Positions 23,289-33,188 are shown, numbered from the stretch's first letter. The stretch: DNA of 64,000 nt from Pseudonocardia parietis (GCF_017876315.1 NZ_JAGINU010000002.1:1-64000); one strand, 5' to 3'. Translations and numbers: made by a program. Notes: generated by a model not told the origin, from the sequence alone.

Positions 23289-24211
23289 GTGCCGCGACGC
23301 TGCTGCTCCCGGCCCTGATGATCGCCGCCGTCTGGTTCCTCGCCGCACTCGACGGCGCCCTGGCGGGCCGGGCCGCCGGGCGACCCGTCGGGCCCGCCGC
23401 GGCCGCCGTCGAACCGGTCCGCGCCACGGCGCGGCTGCTGGTCGGCCAGCGCCGCAGCACGCTCGCCGCCGACGGGTTGCTGCGGTGGGCGGGGATCGCC
23501 TCGTTGATCGTCGCCGCGGTGCTGGCGGCTGCGGTCGTCCCGCTCGGTGAGCGTCCGTTGGTCGACCTGTCGGTCGGCGTCGTCTGGTTCAACGCGATGG
23601 AGGTCGTCGCGTGGGCGGCGGTGTGGCTGGTCGGGTGGGGCCCCAACGGGGCGTTGTCACTGGTCGGCGGGTACCGGTTCGTCGCCCAGGGGCTGTCCTA
23701 CGAGCTCCCGCACATGTTCGCGATCATCACCGCGGCCCTGGCCGCGGGCAGCCTGCGGATCACCGACATCGTCGACGCCCAAGCCGGCCTGTGGTTCGTC
23801 GTCCTGATGCCGGCGGCGTTCGTGGTCTATCTGCTCAGTGCTGCGGCGATGGCGTTCTGGGGGCCGTTCGACGCTCCGGTGGCCCGCGACACCGCCGGGG
23901 GCGCGGCGGCGGAGCTGTCCGGTGTGGACCGGTTGCTGTTCGCGGCCGGGCGGCGGCTGTTGCTCGTGGCCGCCGCGGCGATGGCGGTCCCGTTGTTCCT
24001 CGGTGGCGGCCACGGGCCGTGGCTGCCCGCCTGGGCATGGGTGGGACTCAAGACCGCCGCGGTGCTGGCGGTGTTGGTCTGGCTGCGCCACCGGCTTCCG
24101 ACGATCCGGATGGACCGCTGGGCGGAGATCTCCTGGGTCGTGCTGGTGCCGCTGACGATCGTGCAGGCGCTGGTGGTCGCACTCGTCGTGCTGGCCCGGG
24201 CAGGGATGTAG
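23285..24211 (+). CDS. nuoH: NADH-quinone oxidoreductase subunit H-like protein
   Basis: 308 residues with eight helices; 4-bp overlap with the preceding gene. GWGPNGALSLVGGYRFVAQGLSYELPHMF corresponds to the quinone-facing NuoH block (GWxSNxKYSLLGxLRxxAQxISYE), with variations, and LRHRLPTIRMDRWAEISWVVLVPL to the C-terminal block. Anchors the membrane arm and forms part of the quinone cavity in complex I. Confidence 0.88.
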   Translation: MSAATLLLPALMIAAVWFLAALDGALAGRAAGRPVGPAAAAVEPVRATARLLVGQRRSTLAADGLLRWAGIASLIVAAVLAAAVVPLGERPLVDLSVGVVWFNAMEVVAWAAVWLVGWGPNGALSLVGGYRFVAQGLSYELPHMFAIITAALAAGSLRITDIVDAQAGLWFVVLMPAAFVVYLLSAAAMAFWGPFDAPVARDTAGGAAAELSGVDRLLFAAGRRLLLVAAAAMAVPLFLGGGHGPWLPAWAWVGLKTAAVLAVLVWLRHRLPTIRMDRWAEISWVVLVPLTIVQALVVALVVLARAGM

Positions 24212-24772
24212 ATGGTTCTGGCCGTGTTCTGCGTGCTGAGCCTGCTGGCGCTCTCCTCCGGCGTGCTGGTGTTCGTCGTCGACTCGATGGCGCGGGCGAC
24301 GTTCTGCCTGCTGGTGTCGTTCCTCGCGGTCGCCGCGATGGTGCTGATGACCGGGCTGGCCTACCTCGGCGTCGTCATCATCCTGATGATGATCATCGAG
24401 ATGGTGATCATGGCGGTGTTCATGGTCATGTTCATGATGAACCCGGCCGGGTTGATGCCGATGTCGATGTTCCACAACACCCGCGGCGCGGCCGTCATCT
24501 CGGGCCTGGTGTTCACCGGGCTGGCCGCGGGGATCCTCGTCGTGGACTGGCCGCAGCGCCGAGGTGCGCCTGCGCCGGATCCGACCGTCGCGCTGGGCGA
24601 GGCGCTGATGGGCGGCCACATGCTGACGATGATGACCCTCGGCGTGACGCTGTTCGCCACCATCGTGGCCACCGTGGTCCTGTCCACCGGGCGTGGTCGC
24701 TACGACCGGCTCGGCGACGACCTGGACGCCGAGCGGGCCGACGACCCGACCGGCGGGGGTGTCGGCCGGTGA
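24212..24772 (+). CDS. nuoJ: NADH-quinone oxidoreductase subunit J-like protein
   Basis: 186 residues, starting one base after the nuoH stop. Five hydrophobic helices; the conserved helix 3 region YLGVVIILMMIIEMVIMAVFMVMFMMNPAG is unusually Met-rich. Membrane-arm subunit linking NuoH to the antiporter-like subunits. Confidence 0.85.
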   Translation: MVLAVFCVLSLLALSSGVLVFVVDSMARATFCLLVSFLAVAAMVLMTGLAYLGVVIILMMIIEMVIMAVFMVMFMMNPAGLMPMSMFHNTRGAAVISGLVFTGLAAGILVVDWPQRRGAPAPDPTVALGEALMGGHMLTMMTLGVTLFATIVATVVLSTGRGRYDRLGDDLDAERADDPTGGGVGR

Positions 24773-25074
24773 TCCTCGAGGCGTTCCTGCTGGTGGCCGC
24801 CGCACTGTTCTGTATCGGGCTGTTCGGCGCGCTGACCCAGCAGTCGGTCGTGATGCTGATGATGGGCCTGGAGCTGATGATCAACGGGATCATCCTGGCC
24901 GCGGCCGCGTTCTGGTATTTCCTCGCCTCGGCCGCCTCTGATGGTCAGGTGATCGTGGTGGCGGTGGTGACCGCGATGGCGATCGAGATGGCGATGGGGT
25001 TCGCCGTGGTCACCGCGATCTACCGGGCCCAGCGGATCGACATGACCGACTCGGCCACCGAGCTGGAGGGCTGA
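24769..25074 (+). CDS. nuoK: NADH-quinone oxidoreductase subunit K-like protein
   Basis: 101 residues, normal NuoK length, from a GTG overlapping the nuoJ stop (GTGA). Three helices with Glu in MGLELMINGIILA and in AMAIEMAMGFAVV, the two buried glutamates needed for proton translocation in this family. Confidence 0.9.
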   Translation: MILEAFLLVAAALFCIGLFGALTQQSVVMLMMGLELMINGIILAAAAFWYFLASAASDGQVIVVAVVTAMAIEMAMGFAVVTAIYRAQRIDMTDSATELEG

Positions 25075-25077
25075 GCG

Positions 25078-26880
25078 GTGCTGCTCGCGGTGCTCATCGG
25101 CCTCCCGGCCGTCGCCGGCGCGGTGCTGCTGCTGGCCCACCCGGCCCGCGGCGCGACCGCGGCCGGTGTCGCCACGGCGGCAGCCACCCTGGCCCTCGCC
25201 GTGGCCGCCGCGGCGACGCGGCCCGCGTCCGAGGTGTCGTTGCTGGCCGGTATTCGGGCCGGGTTCGCCGTCGACGGGCTCTCGGCGGTACTGGTCGTCC
25301 TGGTCGCCGCGGTGCTGCTGGCCGCGCTGGTCGTCGCTGCTGCCGAGCAGGGCCTGCGGACCGGCCGGTTCCACGGCCTGATGCTGGTCTTCGCAGCCGC
25401 GATGCTGGTCACCGTCACCGCCACGACGCTGCCAGCGCTGCTGATGGCCTGGGAGGTGATGGGCGCGACGAGCTGGGCGCTGATCGGCTACCGGCTCGAC
25501 GACCGGGTGGCCGCCCGCGCCGGCACGGTCGCGTTCCTGACCACACGGGCCGCCGACCTGGGCCTCTACGTCGCGGCCGGGGCGATGCTCGCCGGCGGCG
25601 CGGGCGCAATGGCGCTGACGGATCTGGCCGGGCTCGACGGCGTCTGGGGCGACGTCGCGGTCGCCGGTGTCGTCGTCGCCGCGCTGGGGAAATCCGCGCA
25701 GCTGCCGTTCAGTTTCTGGCTGTCCGGGGCGATGCACGGACCCAGCCCGACCTCCGCGCTGCTGCACTCCGCGACGATGGTCGCCGCCGGTGGCTACCTG
25801 CTGCTGCGGATCGCCCCATCCCTGGAAGCGGCCGGCTGGGCGGCCCCGCTCGTGGCGTGGATCGGGGTGGCGACCGCGCTGCTGCTCGGCCTGGTCGCCG
25901 CGGTCCAGGACGATCTCAAGCAGCTGCTCGCCGCGTCCACCTGCTCGCAGATCGGGTTCATCGTGCTGGCCGCCGGGACCGCCGCGACGCAGGCCGGGGC
26001 GCTGCAGACCGTGGCGCACGCCGCGGCGAAGAGCCTGCTGTTCCTGGTCGCCGGCCTGTGGCTGGCCACACTCGGCAGCCGTAGCCTGACCGGCGGGCTG
26101 CGCGGGGCCGCGCGGCGGCACCCGGTGGTCGGGGCCGCATTCACGGTCGGTGCGCTCGCGCTGGCCGGGCTGCCGCCGTTCGGGCTCTGGGTCGGCAAGG
26201 ACGCCGTGCTGGCCGCCGCCCTGGGCTCCTCACCCGCGCTGTACCTGGTCGGACTGGTCGCCGGGTGGACCGCGGCGTTCTACAGCGGACGCGCGCTGTG
26301 GTTCGCCTGGCAACCCGCCGACCTCCCGGCCACCGGTGCTGCTCCGGTCCGGATACCGCTCCCGGCGGTGACCACGACGGTCGTGCTCGCCCTCGCCGCC
26401 GCGGGGGCCGGAATCCTGGCACTGGGCCCGGTGCGGCCGGACCCGGCTCCACAGGTCTGGGAGCTCGTGCTGTCCGGCGTCCTGGCCGGTGCCGGCGTGC
26501 TGCTGGTGTGGCGGTTCGGTCAGCGCGTCCCGACGCCAGGCCTGCTGGACCGGTGGCTCGGCCTCGAGGCGTTCGCGCTCCGCTACGTCGTCGGCCCGGT
26601 CGTGACCTTGGGAGCAGCTCTGGCCGTGGTCGACGACCGCGTGCTCGCCCGTGTCCCGGCGGGCGCGGCGAGTGCCACCTCGCGGCTGGCCGCGGTCGTG
26701 GCCGGGCACGGTGAGCGCGGCGTCGACCGGGCCGTAGCCGGGCTCGCCGACGGCGCCCGCGCGCTCGGCCGGGCCGCCCGTCGTCCGCAGACCGGGCAGA
26801 TCCACCAGTACTACGCGCAGGCCTCGGTCGGGTTCGCCCTGCTCGCGGCGCTGGCCGTCCTCGTGATCGTCGTGAGGTGA
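25078..26880 (+). CDS. nuoL: NADH-quinone oxidoreductase subunit L-like antiporter protein
   Basis: 600 residues. WEVMGATSWALIGYRLDD contains the conserved Glu of helix 5, LGKSAQLPFSFWLSGAMHGPSPTSALLHSATMVAAGGYLLLR the Lys of helix 7 and the broken helix, and DDLKQLLAASTCSQIGFI the Lys of helix 8. Distal proton pump of the membrane arm, here slightly shorter than usual (about 610-630). Confidence 0.9.
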   Translation: MLLAVLIGLPAVAGAVLLLAHPARGATAAGVATAAATLALAVAAAATRPASEVSLLAGIRAGFAVDGLSAVLVVLVAAVLLAALVVAAAEQGLRTGRFHGLMLVFAAAMLVTVTATTLPALLMAWEVMGATSWALIGYRLDDRVAARAGTVAFLTTRAADLGLYVAAGAMLAGGAGAMALTDLAGLDGVWGDVAVAGVVVAALGKSAQLPFSFWLSGAMHGPSPTSALLHSATMVAAGGYLLLRIAPSLEAAGWAAPLVAWIGVATALLLGLVAAVQDDLKQLLAASTCSQIGFIVLAAGTAATQAGALQTVAHAAAKSLLFLVAGLWLATLGSRSLTGGLRGAARRHPVVGAAFTVGALALAGLPPFGLWVGKDAVLAAALGSSPALYLVGLVAGWTAAFYSGRALWFAWQPADLPATGAAPVRIPLPAVTTTVVLALAAAGAGILALGPVRPDPAPQVWELVLSGVLAGAGVLLVWRFGQRVPTPGLLDRWLGLEAFALRYVVGPVVTLGAALAVVDDRVLARVPAGAASATSRLAAVVAGHGERGVDRAVAGLADGARALGRAARRPQTGQIHQYYAQASVGFALLAALAVLVIVVR

Positions 26881-26887
26881 CCCCGGA

Positions 26888-28393
26888 ATGCTCTCGCTGA
26901 TCGTCTTCCTGCCCGCGCTGGTCGCGGTCGCGCTGTGCGCGGTTCCGGCGCGGGCGGGCACGACGGTGTTCGCCAGTGCGTGGCTCGCGACCGGGCTGGT
27001 ACAGCTCGGGCTGATCGCCGGGGTCTGGTCGGGCCTGCCCGCGTCGGGGTACGGCTTCGTCGAGCGCTACGCGTGGATCCCCAGCGCCGGGGTCTCGTAT
27101 CACCTCGGCGTGGACGGGCTGTCGCTGCCGCTGCTCGCGCTGACCGCGATCGTGTTCACCGCGACCGCGGTCTACACGCTGCGCGGCACCGACCGGCCGA
27201 AGGGCTTCGTGCTCCTGTTCCTGGCGTTGCAGGCGGTCAGCGCGGGCCTGTTCGTCGCGCTCGACCTGATCCTGTTCTTCCTGTTCTTCGACCTGTCGAT
27301 CGTGTTCATGTACTTCGTGATCGCCGGGTGGGGCACCGGCGCCCCGGCGCGGCGGGCGGCGCTGACGTTCTTCCTCTACACCTTCCTGGGCTCGCTCGCG
27401 CTGCTGCTCGGGTTCATCCTGCTCGCCCTGGCCGGACCACAGGTCACCTTCGACATCCCGGCCCTGGCCGAGCAGAACCCGCTCGCCGACGGCGGCGGGT
27501 ACGCCGGGCTGACCCTGCTGGTGATCGGGATCGGGCTGGCGGTCAAGACCCCGCTGTTCCCGTTCCACACCTGGCTGCCACCGGCACACACCGAGGCTCC
27601 CGCGGCCGGGTCGGCGATCCTGGCCGCGATCCTGCTCAAGATGGGCACCTACGGCTTCGTGCGCATCGCGATGCCGCTGCTGCCCGCGAGCTGGCGCCAG
27701 TTCGCCCTGGTCGCGGTGATCCTCGGTGTGATCTCGGTGCTCTGGGGCGCCCTGGTCGCACTCGCCCAGACCGACCTCAAACGCATGATCGCCTACACCT
27801 CGGTCAACCACATGGGCTACGTCCTGCTCGGGCTCGGCGCCGCCGGCCTGATCACCGCCGACGACGAGCAGGCCCGCCAGCTCGCCACCGCGGGAGCGAC
27901 CTACCAGATGGTCAGCCACGGGTTGATCACCGCGGCGCTGTTCCTGCTGGCCGGGTCGCTGCACGAGCGCGGCCACACCTACGACATGGCCGCCTACGGC
28001 GGGCTCGCGACCCGCACACCGCGCTTCGCCGGGCTGTTCGCCGTCGCCGCGTTCGCCTCACTCGGCCTGCCCGGGTTCTCCGGGTTCATCGCCGAGTTCC
28101 AGATCTTCGCCGGAGCACTCGGCGCCGTCCCGGTCGCGACCGTCGTCGCGGTGACCGGCGTCCTGCTCACCGCCGCGTTGTTCCTGCTCGCCATGGGCCG
28201 GATGCTCTCCGGCGAGGTCCGTGTCCCGGACACCCCCGGCACACCGCGCCCGTTCCCCGACCTCGACGTCCGGGAGCTGCTGGCCATCGGCGCGCTACTG
28301 GTCCTGGCGACCGTGCTCGGGCTGCTGCCGCGGGTCCTGCTCGACGTGATCGAACCCGCCGCCCGCACCCTGGGCGAGCTGGTGACGCGGTGA
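26888..28393 (+). CDS. nuoM: NADH-quinone oxidoreductase subunit M-like antiporter protein
   Basis: 501 residues, about fourteen helices. AVKTPLFPFHTWLPPAHTEAPAAGSAILAAILLKMGTYGFVR and TDLKRMIAYTSVNHMGYVLLG are textbook NuoM blocks with both pump lysines. Follows nuoL by 7 bp. Confidence 0.92.
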   Translation: MLSLIVFLPALVAVALCAVPARAGTTVFASAWLATGLVQLGLIAGVWSGLPASGYGFVERYAWIPSAGVSYHLGVDGLSLPLLALTAIVFTATAVYTLRGTDRPKGFVLLFLALQAVSAGLFVALDLILFFLFFDLSIVFMYFVIAGWGTGAPARRAALTFFLYTFLGSLALLLGFILLALAGPQVTFDIPALAEQNPLADGGGYAGLTLLVIGIGLAVKTPLFPFHTWLPPAHTEAPAAGSAILAAILLKMGTYGFVRIAMPLLPASWRQFALVAVILGVISVLWGALVALAQTDLKRMIAYTSVNHMGYVLLGLGAAGLITADDEQARQLATAGATYQMVSHGLITAALFLLAGSLHERGHTYDMAAYGGLATRTPRFAGLFAVAAFASLGLPGFSGFIAEFQIFAGALGAVPVATVVAVTGVLLTAALFLLAMGRMLSGEVRVPDTPGTPRPFPDLDVRELLAIGALLVLATVLGLLPRVLLDVIEPAARTLGELVTR

Positions 28394-28397
28394 TCGC

Positions 28398-29807
28398 ATG
28401 GACATGACGATCCATAGTGACCCGTCCGCCCTGATCCCGGAGATCGCGCTGCTGCTCGGCGCGGTCACCGGGCTGCTGCTCGGCGCCTGGACCCCACGCC
28501 GACGCCAGTGGACGATCCGGGTACTGGCCGCACTGGCCTGCACCGTCGGCCTGGCCGCGACCACCGTCGCCGCGACCGGACCGGTGGACGTGGTGTTCGG
28601 GACCTACGTCCTCGACACCGCGACCCACGCCACCCGGGCGATCGTGCTCGTCGCGACGCTGCTGCTGCTCGCCCTGTGCGGCGACACCGTCGCCGGACAC
28701 CGCCGCGAGACCGAGTTCGTCGTCCTCGTCCAGCTCGGGGCGCTGGGCTCGATCCTGCTCGGCGGGGCAGCCGACCTGATCCTGCTCTTCGCGGCGTTCC
28801 TGCTCGCCAGCGTCCCGCTCTACGCCCTGGCCGGCTGGGCCAAGCAGGGCACCGCACCCGAAGCGGCGCTCAAGTACTACCTCGCCGGCGCGCTCGCCGG
28901 CGTCACCACCGTGGCCGGGGTGACCCTGCTGTTCGGCACGGCGGGAGCAACCGGCTACGACGCGGTTGCCGACGGGATCGCCTCCGGACCGGGCGGCGCC
29001 GCGGCGGTCGGACTGATCGCCGTGCTCGTCGGGCTGGCGTTCAAGGCCGGAGCGGTTCCCGCCCACTTCTGGGTGCCCGACGTCGCCGACGGCACACCGC
29101 CGGCGGTCGCCGCGGTGATCACCACGCTGCCGAAGATCGGCGCCCTGGTCGCCACCTACCGGCTGCTCGACACCGCGGTCCCGGCCGACGTCGTCGACTG
29201 GCCGTTGATCGTCGCGATCCTGGCTGCGGTGAGCATGACACTCGGCAACCTCGCCGCGTTCGCCCAGACCTCGGTGCTGCGGCTGCTCGGCTACTCGACC
29301 ATCTCGCAGGTCGGCTACCTGCTCATGGCCCTCGCCGTCGCCGGGCGGGCCCCGCTGGCGCAGCCGGCGCTGCTGTTCTACCTCGCCGCTTACGCCATCA
29401 CCAACATCGCCGCGTTCGCCGTCGTCGCCGCCACCGGACAGCGCACCCTCGCCGGCCACCGGGGACTGTTCCACCGGGATCCGCCACTCGCGATCGCGCT
29501 GGTGGTCGCCTTGCTGGGGTTGGTCGGGACTCCGCCGACCGCGGTGTTCCTCGGCAAGCTCGTCGTGTTCACCGCGACCGTGGACGGGGGCCTGGTCTGG
29601 CTGGTCGCGCTCGCCGTGGTCAACACCGTCGCGTCGCTGTTCTACTATCTGCGCTGGATCGCGCCCGCCTTCGGCGAACCGGGCCCCGACCACGAGCGGC
29701 CGGTGACCCGGGCTCGTGGCTGGGCGCGTGGAACCGCGCTCGGTGCCGCCGCGCTGTCGCTGCTGCTCGGCCTCGGTGGTGGGGTGGTGTTGAACACCGT
29801 TGGGTGA
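28398..29807 (+). CDS. nuoN: NADH-quinone oxidoreductase subunit N-like antiporter protein
   Basis: 469 residues. LAFKAGAVPAHFWVPDVADGTPPAVAAVITTLPKIGALV and QTSVLRLLGYSTISQVGYLLMAL match NuoN; the usual second Lys in the latter helix is replaced by Leu/Arg (VLRLL), a possible difference in pumping. Last antiporter-like subunit of the operon; 4 bp after nuoM. Confidence 0.9.
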   Translation: MDMTIHSDPSALIPEIALLLGAVTGLLLGAWTPRRRQWTIRVLAALACTVGLAATTVAATGPVDVVFGTYVLDTATHATRAIVLVATLLLLALCGDTVAGHRRETEFVVLVQLGALGSILLGGAADLILLFAAFLLASVPLYALAGWAKQGTAPEAALKYYLAGALAGVTTVAGVTLLFGTAGATGYDAVADGIASGPGGAAAVGLIAVLVGLAFKAGAVPAHFWVPDVADGTPPAVAAVITTLPKIGALVATYRLLDTAVPADVVDWPLIVAILAAVSMTLGNLAAFAQTSVLRLLGYSTISQVGYLLMALAVAGRAPLAQPALLFYLAAYAITNIAAFAVVAATGQRTLAGHRGLFHRDPPLAIALVVALLGLVGTPPTAVFLGKLVVFTATVDGGLVWLVALAVVNTVASLFYYLRWIAPAFGEPGPDHERPVTRARGWARGTALGAAALSLLLGLGGGVVLNTVG

Positions 29808-29850
29808 GCCCCCGAAGTCGACATGCTTCACCGTCGGTACCGTGGCCGGG

Positions 29851-30276
29851 GTGAGTAATCAACGGGTTGAGCTGCGGTTGCTGCTCATCGTGCCCGTGTT
29901 GCTCGCGCTGCTGGGCATGCACGCGTTCGTGGCCGCCCCGCCGGGCGCGACCGGGCACGCCGCGACCACGGCCGCCGTCCCGTCGGATGGTGCTGCCGGG
30001 ATCCCTGCGATCTCCGACCTGACGTCACCCGGCAACGACCCGGCCGACGTACCCGGCGACCATGGCGCCCGGTCGGATCCGGAGCACGCCTTGCACTTGT
30101 GCCTGGCCATCCTGACCGCCCTCGGTGTGTTCCTTCTCGCTGCCGGGCTCCGCCTCGGTGGCCCCATGCTCGGTTCGCTGGTCATGCCCGTCCGGAGCTC
30201 ACTTCGACGGCGGTCTGTTGCCAGACCGCCACCTCTGTCTCGTCGTCTTGCCCAGCTGTGCGTGATGCGGAGCTGA
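29851..30276 (+). CDS. Small membrane protein, DUF6153-like
   Basis: 141 residues from a GTG 43 bp after nuoN. Two helices (LRLLLIVPVLLALLGMHAFVA and HLCLAILTALGVFLLAAGLRL) enclose an outside loop with several Asp and His. The LLGMHA start and the H-x-CLA-x-L second helix fit the DUF6153 family, which in actinobacteria commonly sits next to DUF305 genes, as here. Function unknown; a metal (copper) context is likely from neighbours. Confidence 0.6.
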   Translation: MSNQRVELRLLLIVPVLLALLGMHAFVAAPPGATGHAATTAAVPSDGAAGIPAISDLTSPGNDPADVPGDHGARSDPEHALHLCLAILTALGVFLLAAGLRLGGPMLGSLVMPVRSSLRRRSVARPPPLSRRLAQLCVMRS

Positions 30277-30345
30277 TCGACCCCCAGCGCGGAAGAGCGC
30301 TGGATTCCACCAGCTCACGACCGGTCACATGCAACGGAGTCCACC

Positions 30346-30984
30346 ATGAAGATCAAGAAGATGGCGCTCGCCACGACGGCGGTCACTGCGGCCCTCGCCC
30401 TGTCCGCGTGCGGCGGTGGGGAGGCCACCGGCTCGGCCGGCCAGGCACCGCCCGCGCCGACCTCGTCTGCGGCGGGCCAGCAGGTTTCGGCCGATCACAA
30501 TGATGCCGACATCGCTTTCGCCCAGGGCATGATCCCTCATCACCGGCAGGCGGTCGACATGGCCAATCTGGCGGCCGACCGTGCCGAGAGCGACCAGGTC
30601 AAGCAGCTCGCTACCGCGATCCAGCAGGCGCAGGGTCCCGAGATCCAGCAGCTGCAGGGCTTCCTCGCCGCCTGGGGCGCGCCCGAGTCCGGTGACATGC
30701 CGGGCATGGGCCAGGAGCACAACATGCCCGGGATGGAGCAGAACGGCATGTCCGGGATGTCGGGCATGATGAGTGATCAGCAGATGCAGCAGCTCGAGCA
30801 GGCATCCGGTGTCGAGTTCGACCGGATGTGGCTGCAGATGATGATCGCCCACCACGAGGGTGCCGTGCAGATGGCGCAGACGGAACTGCGCGACGGCCGC
30901 AACCCGGAGGCGAAGGCGCTCGCCCAGAAGATCATCGATGCCCAGCAGACCGAGATCACTCAGATGCAGGAGATGCTCGGCTAA
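30346..30984 (+). CDS. DUF305 lipoprotein, copper-context
   Basis: 212 residues with lipobox LALSAC at about 18-23. Two DUF305 half-repeats: FAQGMIPHHRQAVDMANLAADRAES and MWLQMMIAHHEGAVQMAQTELRDG, each with the His-His pair. Between them lies a Met-rich loop (GDMPGMGQEHNMPGMEQNGMSGMSGMM) typical of Cu+ binding. DUF305 proteins are four-helix, ferritin-like, extracytoplasmic proteins often found with copper genes. One of three paralogs in this window. Confidence 0.88.
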   Translation: MKIKKMALATTAVTAALALSACGGGEATGSAGQAPPAPTSSAAGQQVSADHNDADIAFAQGMIPHHRQAVDMANLAADRAESDQVKQLATAIQQAQGPEIQQLQGFLAAWGAPESGDMPGMGQEHNMPGMEQNGMSGMSGMMSDQQMQQLEQASGVEFDRMWLQMMIAHHEGAVQMAQTELRDGRNPEAKALAQKIIDAQQTEITQMQEMLG

Positions 30985-31244
30985 AGGCATGACTCGGCGG
31001 TGGCGCGTCCGTCATTAGCGACGGCCGCCCACCGCCCGGAACAATGCGCACGTGTTGGGGTCGGCGTGGCTCGGTGCGTCGCCGTACGTTCTGTGGTTGC
31101 CCACTGGGGCCACTCAGCGGCGCGGGTCCTCGTCACCGCACCGTAGCCGGAACGGCGCAGCCGGAACGCCACCTCAGGTTGTTCGCGTCGACTCCCAGCA
31201 TGGTCTCTCAGCGCTGTCACAGGGCCCAGAGGGAGAGTGGGGGC

Positions 31245-31853
31245 ATGGCAGCGGTCGCGCAGTCCCGAACGAGGACCGCGTGCGTCGGCGGCGTACCGCA
31301 GTCACGAGGCGCCATGACCTGCGGTGTGATCGCCACGGTCGGGGCGGCACTGGTGGTTGATGTGCTCGCCGGCGAACACCCGATCCACACCCTTGCCCTC
31401 GTTGTACTGGTCGGGGCCGTCACCGGGCTGCGCCGGTGGATCGCGCCGCGATTCCGCGGGCTGTTGAGCCTTCTCAACGCGACCATCGTCGCCCAGCCCG
31501 CCCTGCATCTCACGGGCAAGTGGCTGGGGCGCTCGGCTGAAGGATCTGGGCTTGAGTGGCCGGCACCGGCTGGTGTCTGGCACGGCCTCGTTCCGGATGG
31601 GGTGACCGGCACCCAGCTCGCCGCCACTGTGCTGATCGTCGCGATGGTCCTGATCTGCGGCGCTGCCGCGGACCTCGTGGTCGGCTACTTGCGAGCGCGA
31701 CTTCCCCGCCTGACCCAGCGCAGCCAATCGGTGCGACGCCCCGGCGTGCGCCTGCCCCGGGTGCGCCGACACGGATCGATGCTGCGTTGGTGCGGTTGGA
31801 GGTTGCAGTCAGCTCGTCGGGGCCCCCCGGACGCTGGGGCTCCCGGCTGCTGA
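31245..31853 (+). CDS. Hypothetical membrane protein
   Basis: 202 residues from the ATG at 31245, preceded by GGGAG. Three to four hydrophobic helices (MTCGVIATVGAALVVDVLAG, TLALVVLVGAVTGLRRW, ATVLIVAMVLICGAAADLVVG) and a basic C-terminus ending in Cys (GAPGC). Similar small membrane proteins sit beside DUF305 genes in other actinobacteria, but I cannot name the family. Confidence 0.5.
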   Translation: MAAVAQSRTRTACVGGVPQSRGAMTCGVIATVGAALVVDVLAGEHPIHTLALVVLVGAVTGLRRWIAPRFRGLLSLLNATIVAQPALHLTGKWLGRSAEGSGLEWPAPAGVWHGLVPDGVTGTQLAATVLIVAMVLICGAAADLVVGYLRARLPRLTQRSQSVRRPGVRLPRVRRHGSMLRWCGWRLQSARRGPPDAGAPGC

Positions 31854-32301
31854 GTGCTCTCGCGACGCTCGGTCGCCGCCCGGGGCTCAGCGGCCGGACG
31901 GGCTCTGCACCGACTGCGCCTACGACACCCTCTGAGCAGCGACCACGTGGGAACCGGGTAGCGCCGCTCAGGACCTCGGCTCCCGGCAGGCATCGTCCTT
32001 CGCCAGAGTCGAACGGGTCGCGGCCCACTGCCCGCAGAGGCACACCTCGACGCCATCGCTGACTGCCTCGCTCCTGCCCACCGCGCCCACGTCGGTGTCG
32101 TTCGACCGACTCGCAATGGCTAGGCCGGACAGCCACGACCCCACCTGAGACCACGGGCCACGTCGCAACGGTCGCCGGTATCGGCAGCCACGAGGCCGTC
32201 GCCGGATCACCGTCTTCCCTCTCAACCTTCGCCCGCTGCTGGCCCCATCCTTCTCAGATCCGGCGGCCGCTCGCGGGTATCGACAACCAGGAGCAGCACT
32301 C
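31854..32301. other. Non-coding gap
   Basis: About 450 bp with no frame that looks like a protein on either strand. An AGGAG leader for the next gene lies at its end. Confidence 0.5.
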
Positions 32302-32973
32302 ATGCACGACGACTCTGGCCGCTTCCGCTGGATACGAGACACCGTGCTCTCGGCCCTGCGGAGCGATTCACTGCTGACCGGACAAGGTCGCCGGCAGGTT
32401 CTCAGCCGGGCAGGTCGCACATCGACGCCCCAGGCGACGTCACTGATGGTGACCTGGACCGGTGCTCCCGGCTTCAGTCCCGACATGCTTATCGACCGGT
32501 TCCTCCTCAGCCTCCACGACACCGGCATGCCAGCCGGCTCCCTCGGGTCCCGACATGTCCTCGACCACGCCACCGCCGTCCTCCGCGGCGCGCTCACCGC
32601 GGACAACGGCATCACCTTCTCCGTGGTTCGCACGGGCCGCTGGCTGGAGCAGTCCGCCGTCGTCGAGCACGGCCTCGAGCTCGTTGCGTTCGACGCTCGA
32701 GTGCCGCGCACGGAACTCGACGGCCGGCTGCCAGCCGAGAGAGGCGTCCCTGCCACGCCAGGCTCGACTGCCGGTACTGGACCCGAGCCGGCCCATCTCC
32801 GCTCGGCTGACCAGTCCGCACGGGTCAGGGACGAGGTCACGCCACGCGAGCCCGTTGCGCCGTCGGTGTCGAGCAGCACAACTGGACGACCTGGGTCTGA
32901 GCATCGCGCGGCGCGGCTGCTGCGCCGGCGTACCGGCTCTACCAACGCACACCATCCGCGAGGTACATCGTGA
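32302..32973 (+). CDS. Hypothetical protein
   Basis: 223 residues from an ATG with AGGAG about 9 bp upstream. The first 130 residues look globular (RDTVLSALRSDSLLTGQGRRQVLSRAG, then LMVTWTGAPGFSPDMLIDRFLLSLHD); the remainder is a low-complexity, Arg/Ser/Pro-rich tail that may be disordered or the result of decay. No known domain seen. It couples by a 4-bp overlap to the next frame. Confidence 0.45.
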   Translation: MHDDSGRFRWIRDTVLSALRSDSLLTGQGRRQVLSRAGRTSTPQATSLMVTWTGAPGFSPDMLIDRFLLSLHDTGMPAGSLGSRHVLDHATAVLRGALTADNGITFSVVRTGRWLEQSAVVEHGLELVAFDARVPRTELDGRLPAERGVPATPGSTAGTGPEPAHLRSADQSARVRDEVTPREPVAPSVSSSTTGRPGSEHRAARLLRRRTGSTNAHHPRGTS

Positions 32974-33188
32974 CCGAAACACCGCGCCTCCCGGCCCTGT
33001 GCGGAGACGCGCTCGGCCGATGGCGACGGGCTACGGCACGCACCCAGCAGCAACGATCGCGACTCCAGGTTCGCAGGCGCGCAGACGGCCGCATCGTGCG
33101 GCCCGTCCGATTCCGCGGCGACACGTACTACCAGGTTCTGCGCGGAGCCGATAAGTCTGGAGCCAACGGGTCTCGGCAGTACCCGTGA
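32970..33188 (+). pseudogene. Hypothetical gene cut by the 96-bp repeat
   Basis: Starts with a GTG overlapping the previous stop (GTGA) and gives 46 residues rich in Arg and Gln (LGRWRRATARTQQQRSRLQVRRRADGRI), then continues into the repeat at 33108, where it ends with RFRGDTYYQVLRGADK. The same ending occurs at 56957-57037, so the original C-terminus has been replaced. Confidence 0.4.

Noticed and set aside
22341..23348. A 335-codon minus-strand frame with (LAV)n repeats
   Set aside because: It is the complement of the CACGGCGAG array and the nuo-like gene; it has no ribosome site and the plus strand is clearly coding.
26141..27976. A 611-codon minus-strand frame opposite nuoL and nuoM
   Set aside because: Very rich in Arg, Gln, Asp and Gly, typical of an antisense shadow at 70% GC; nuoL and nuoM are unambiguous.
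28167..29831. A 554-codon minus-strand frame opposite nuoN
   Set aside because: Same shadow pattern; no recognisable domain.
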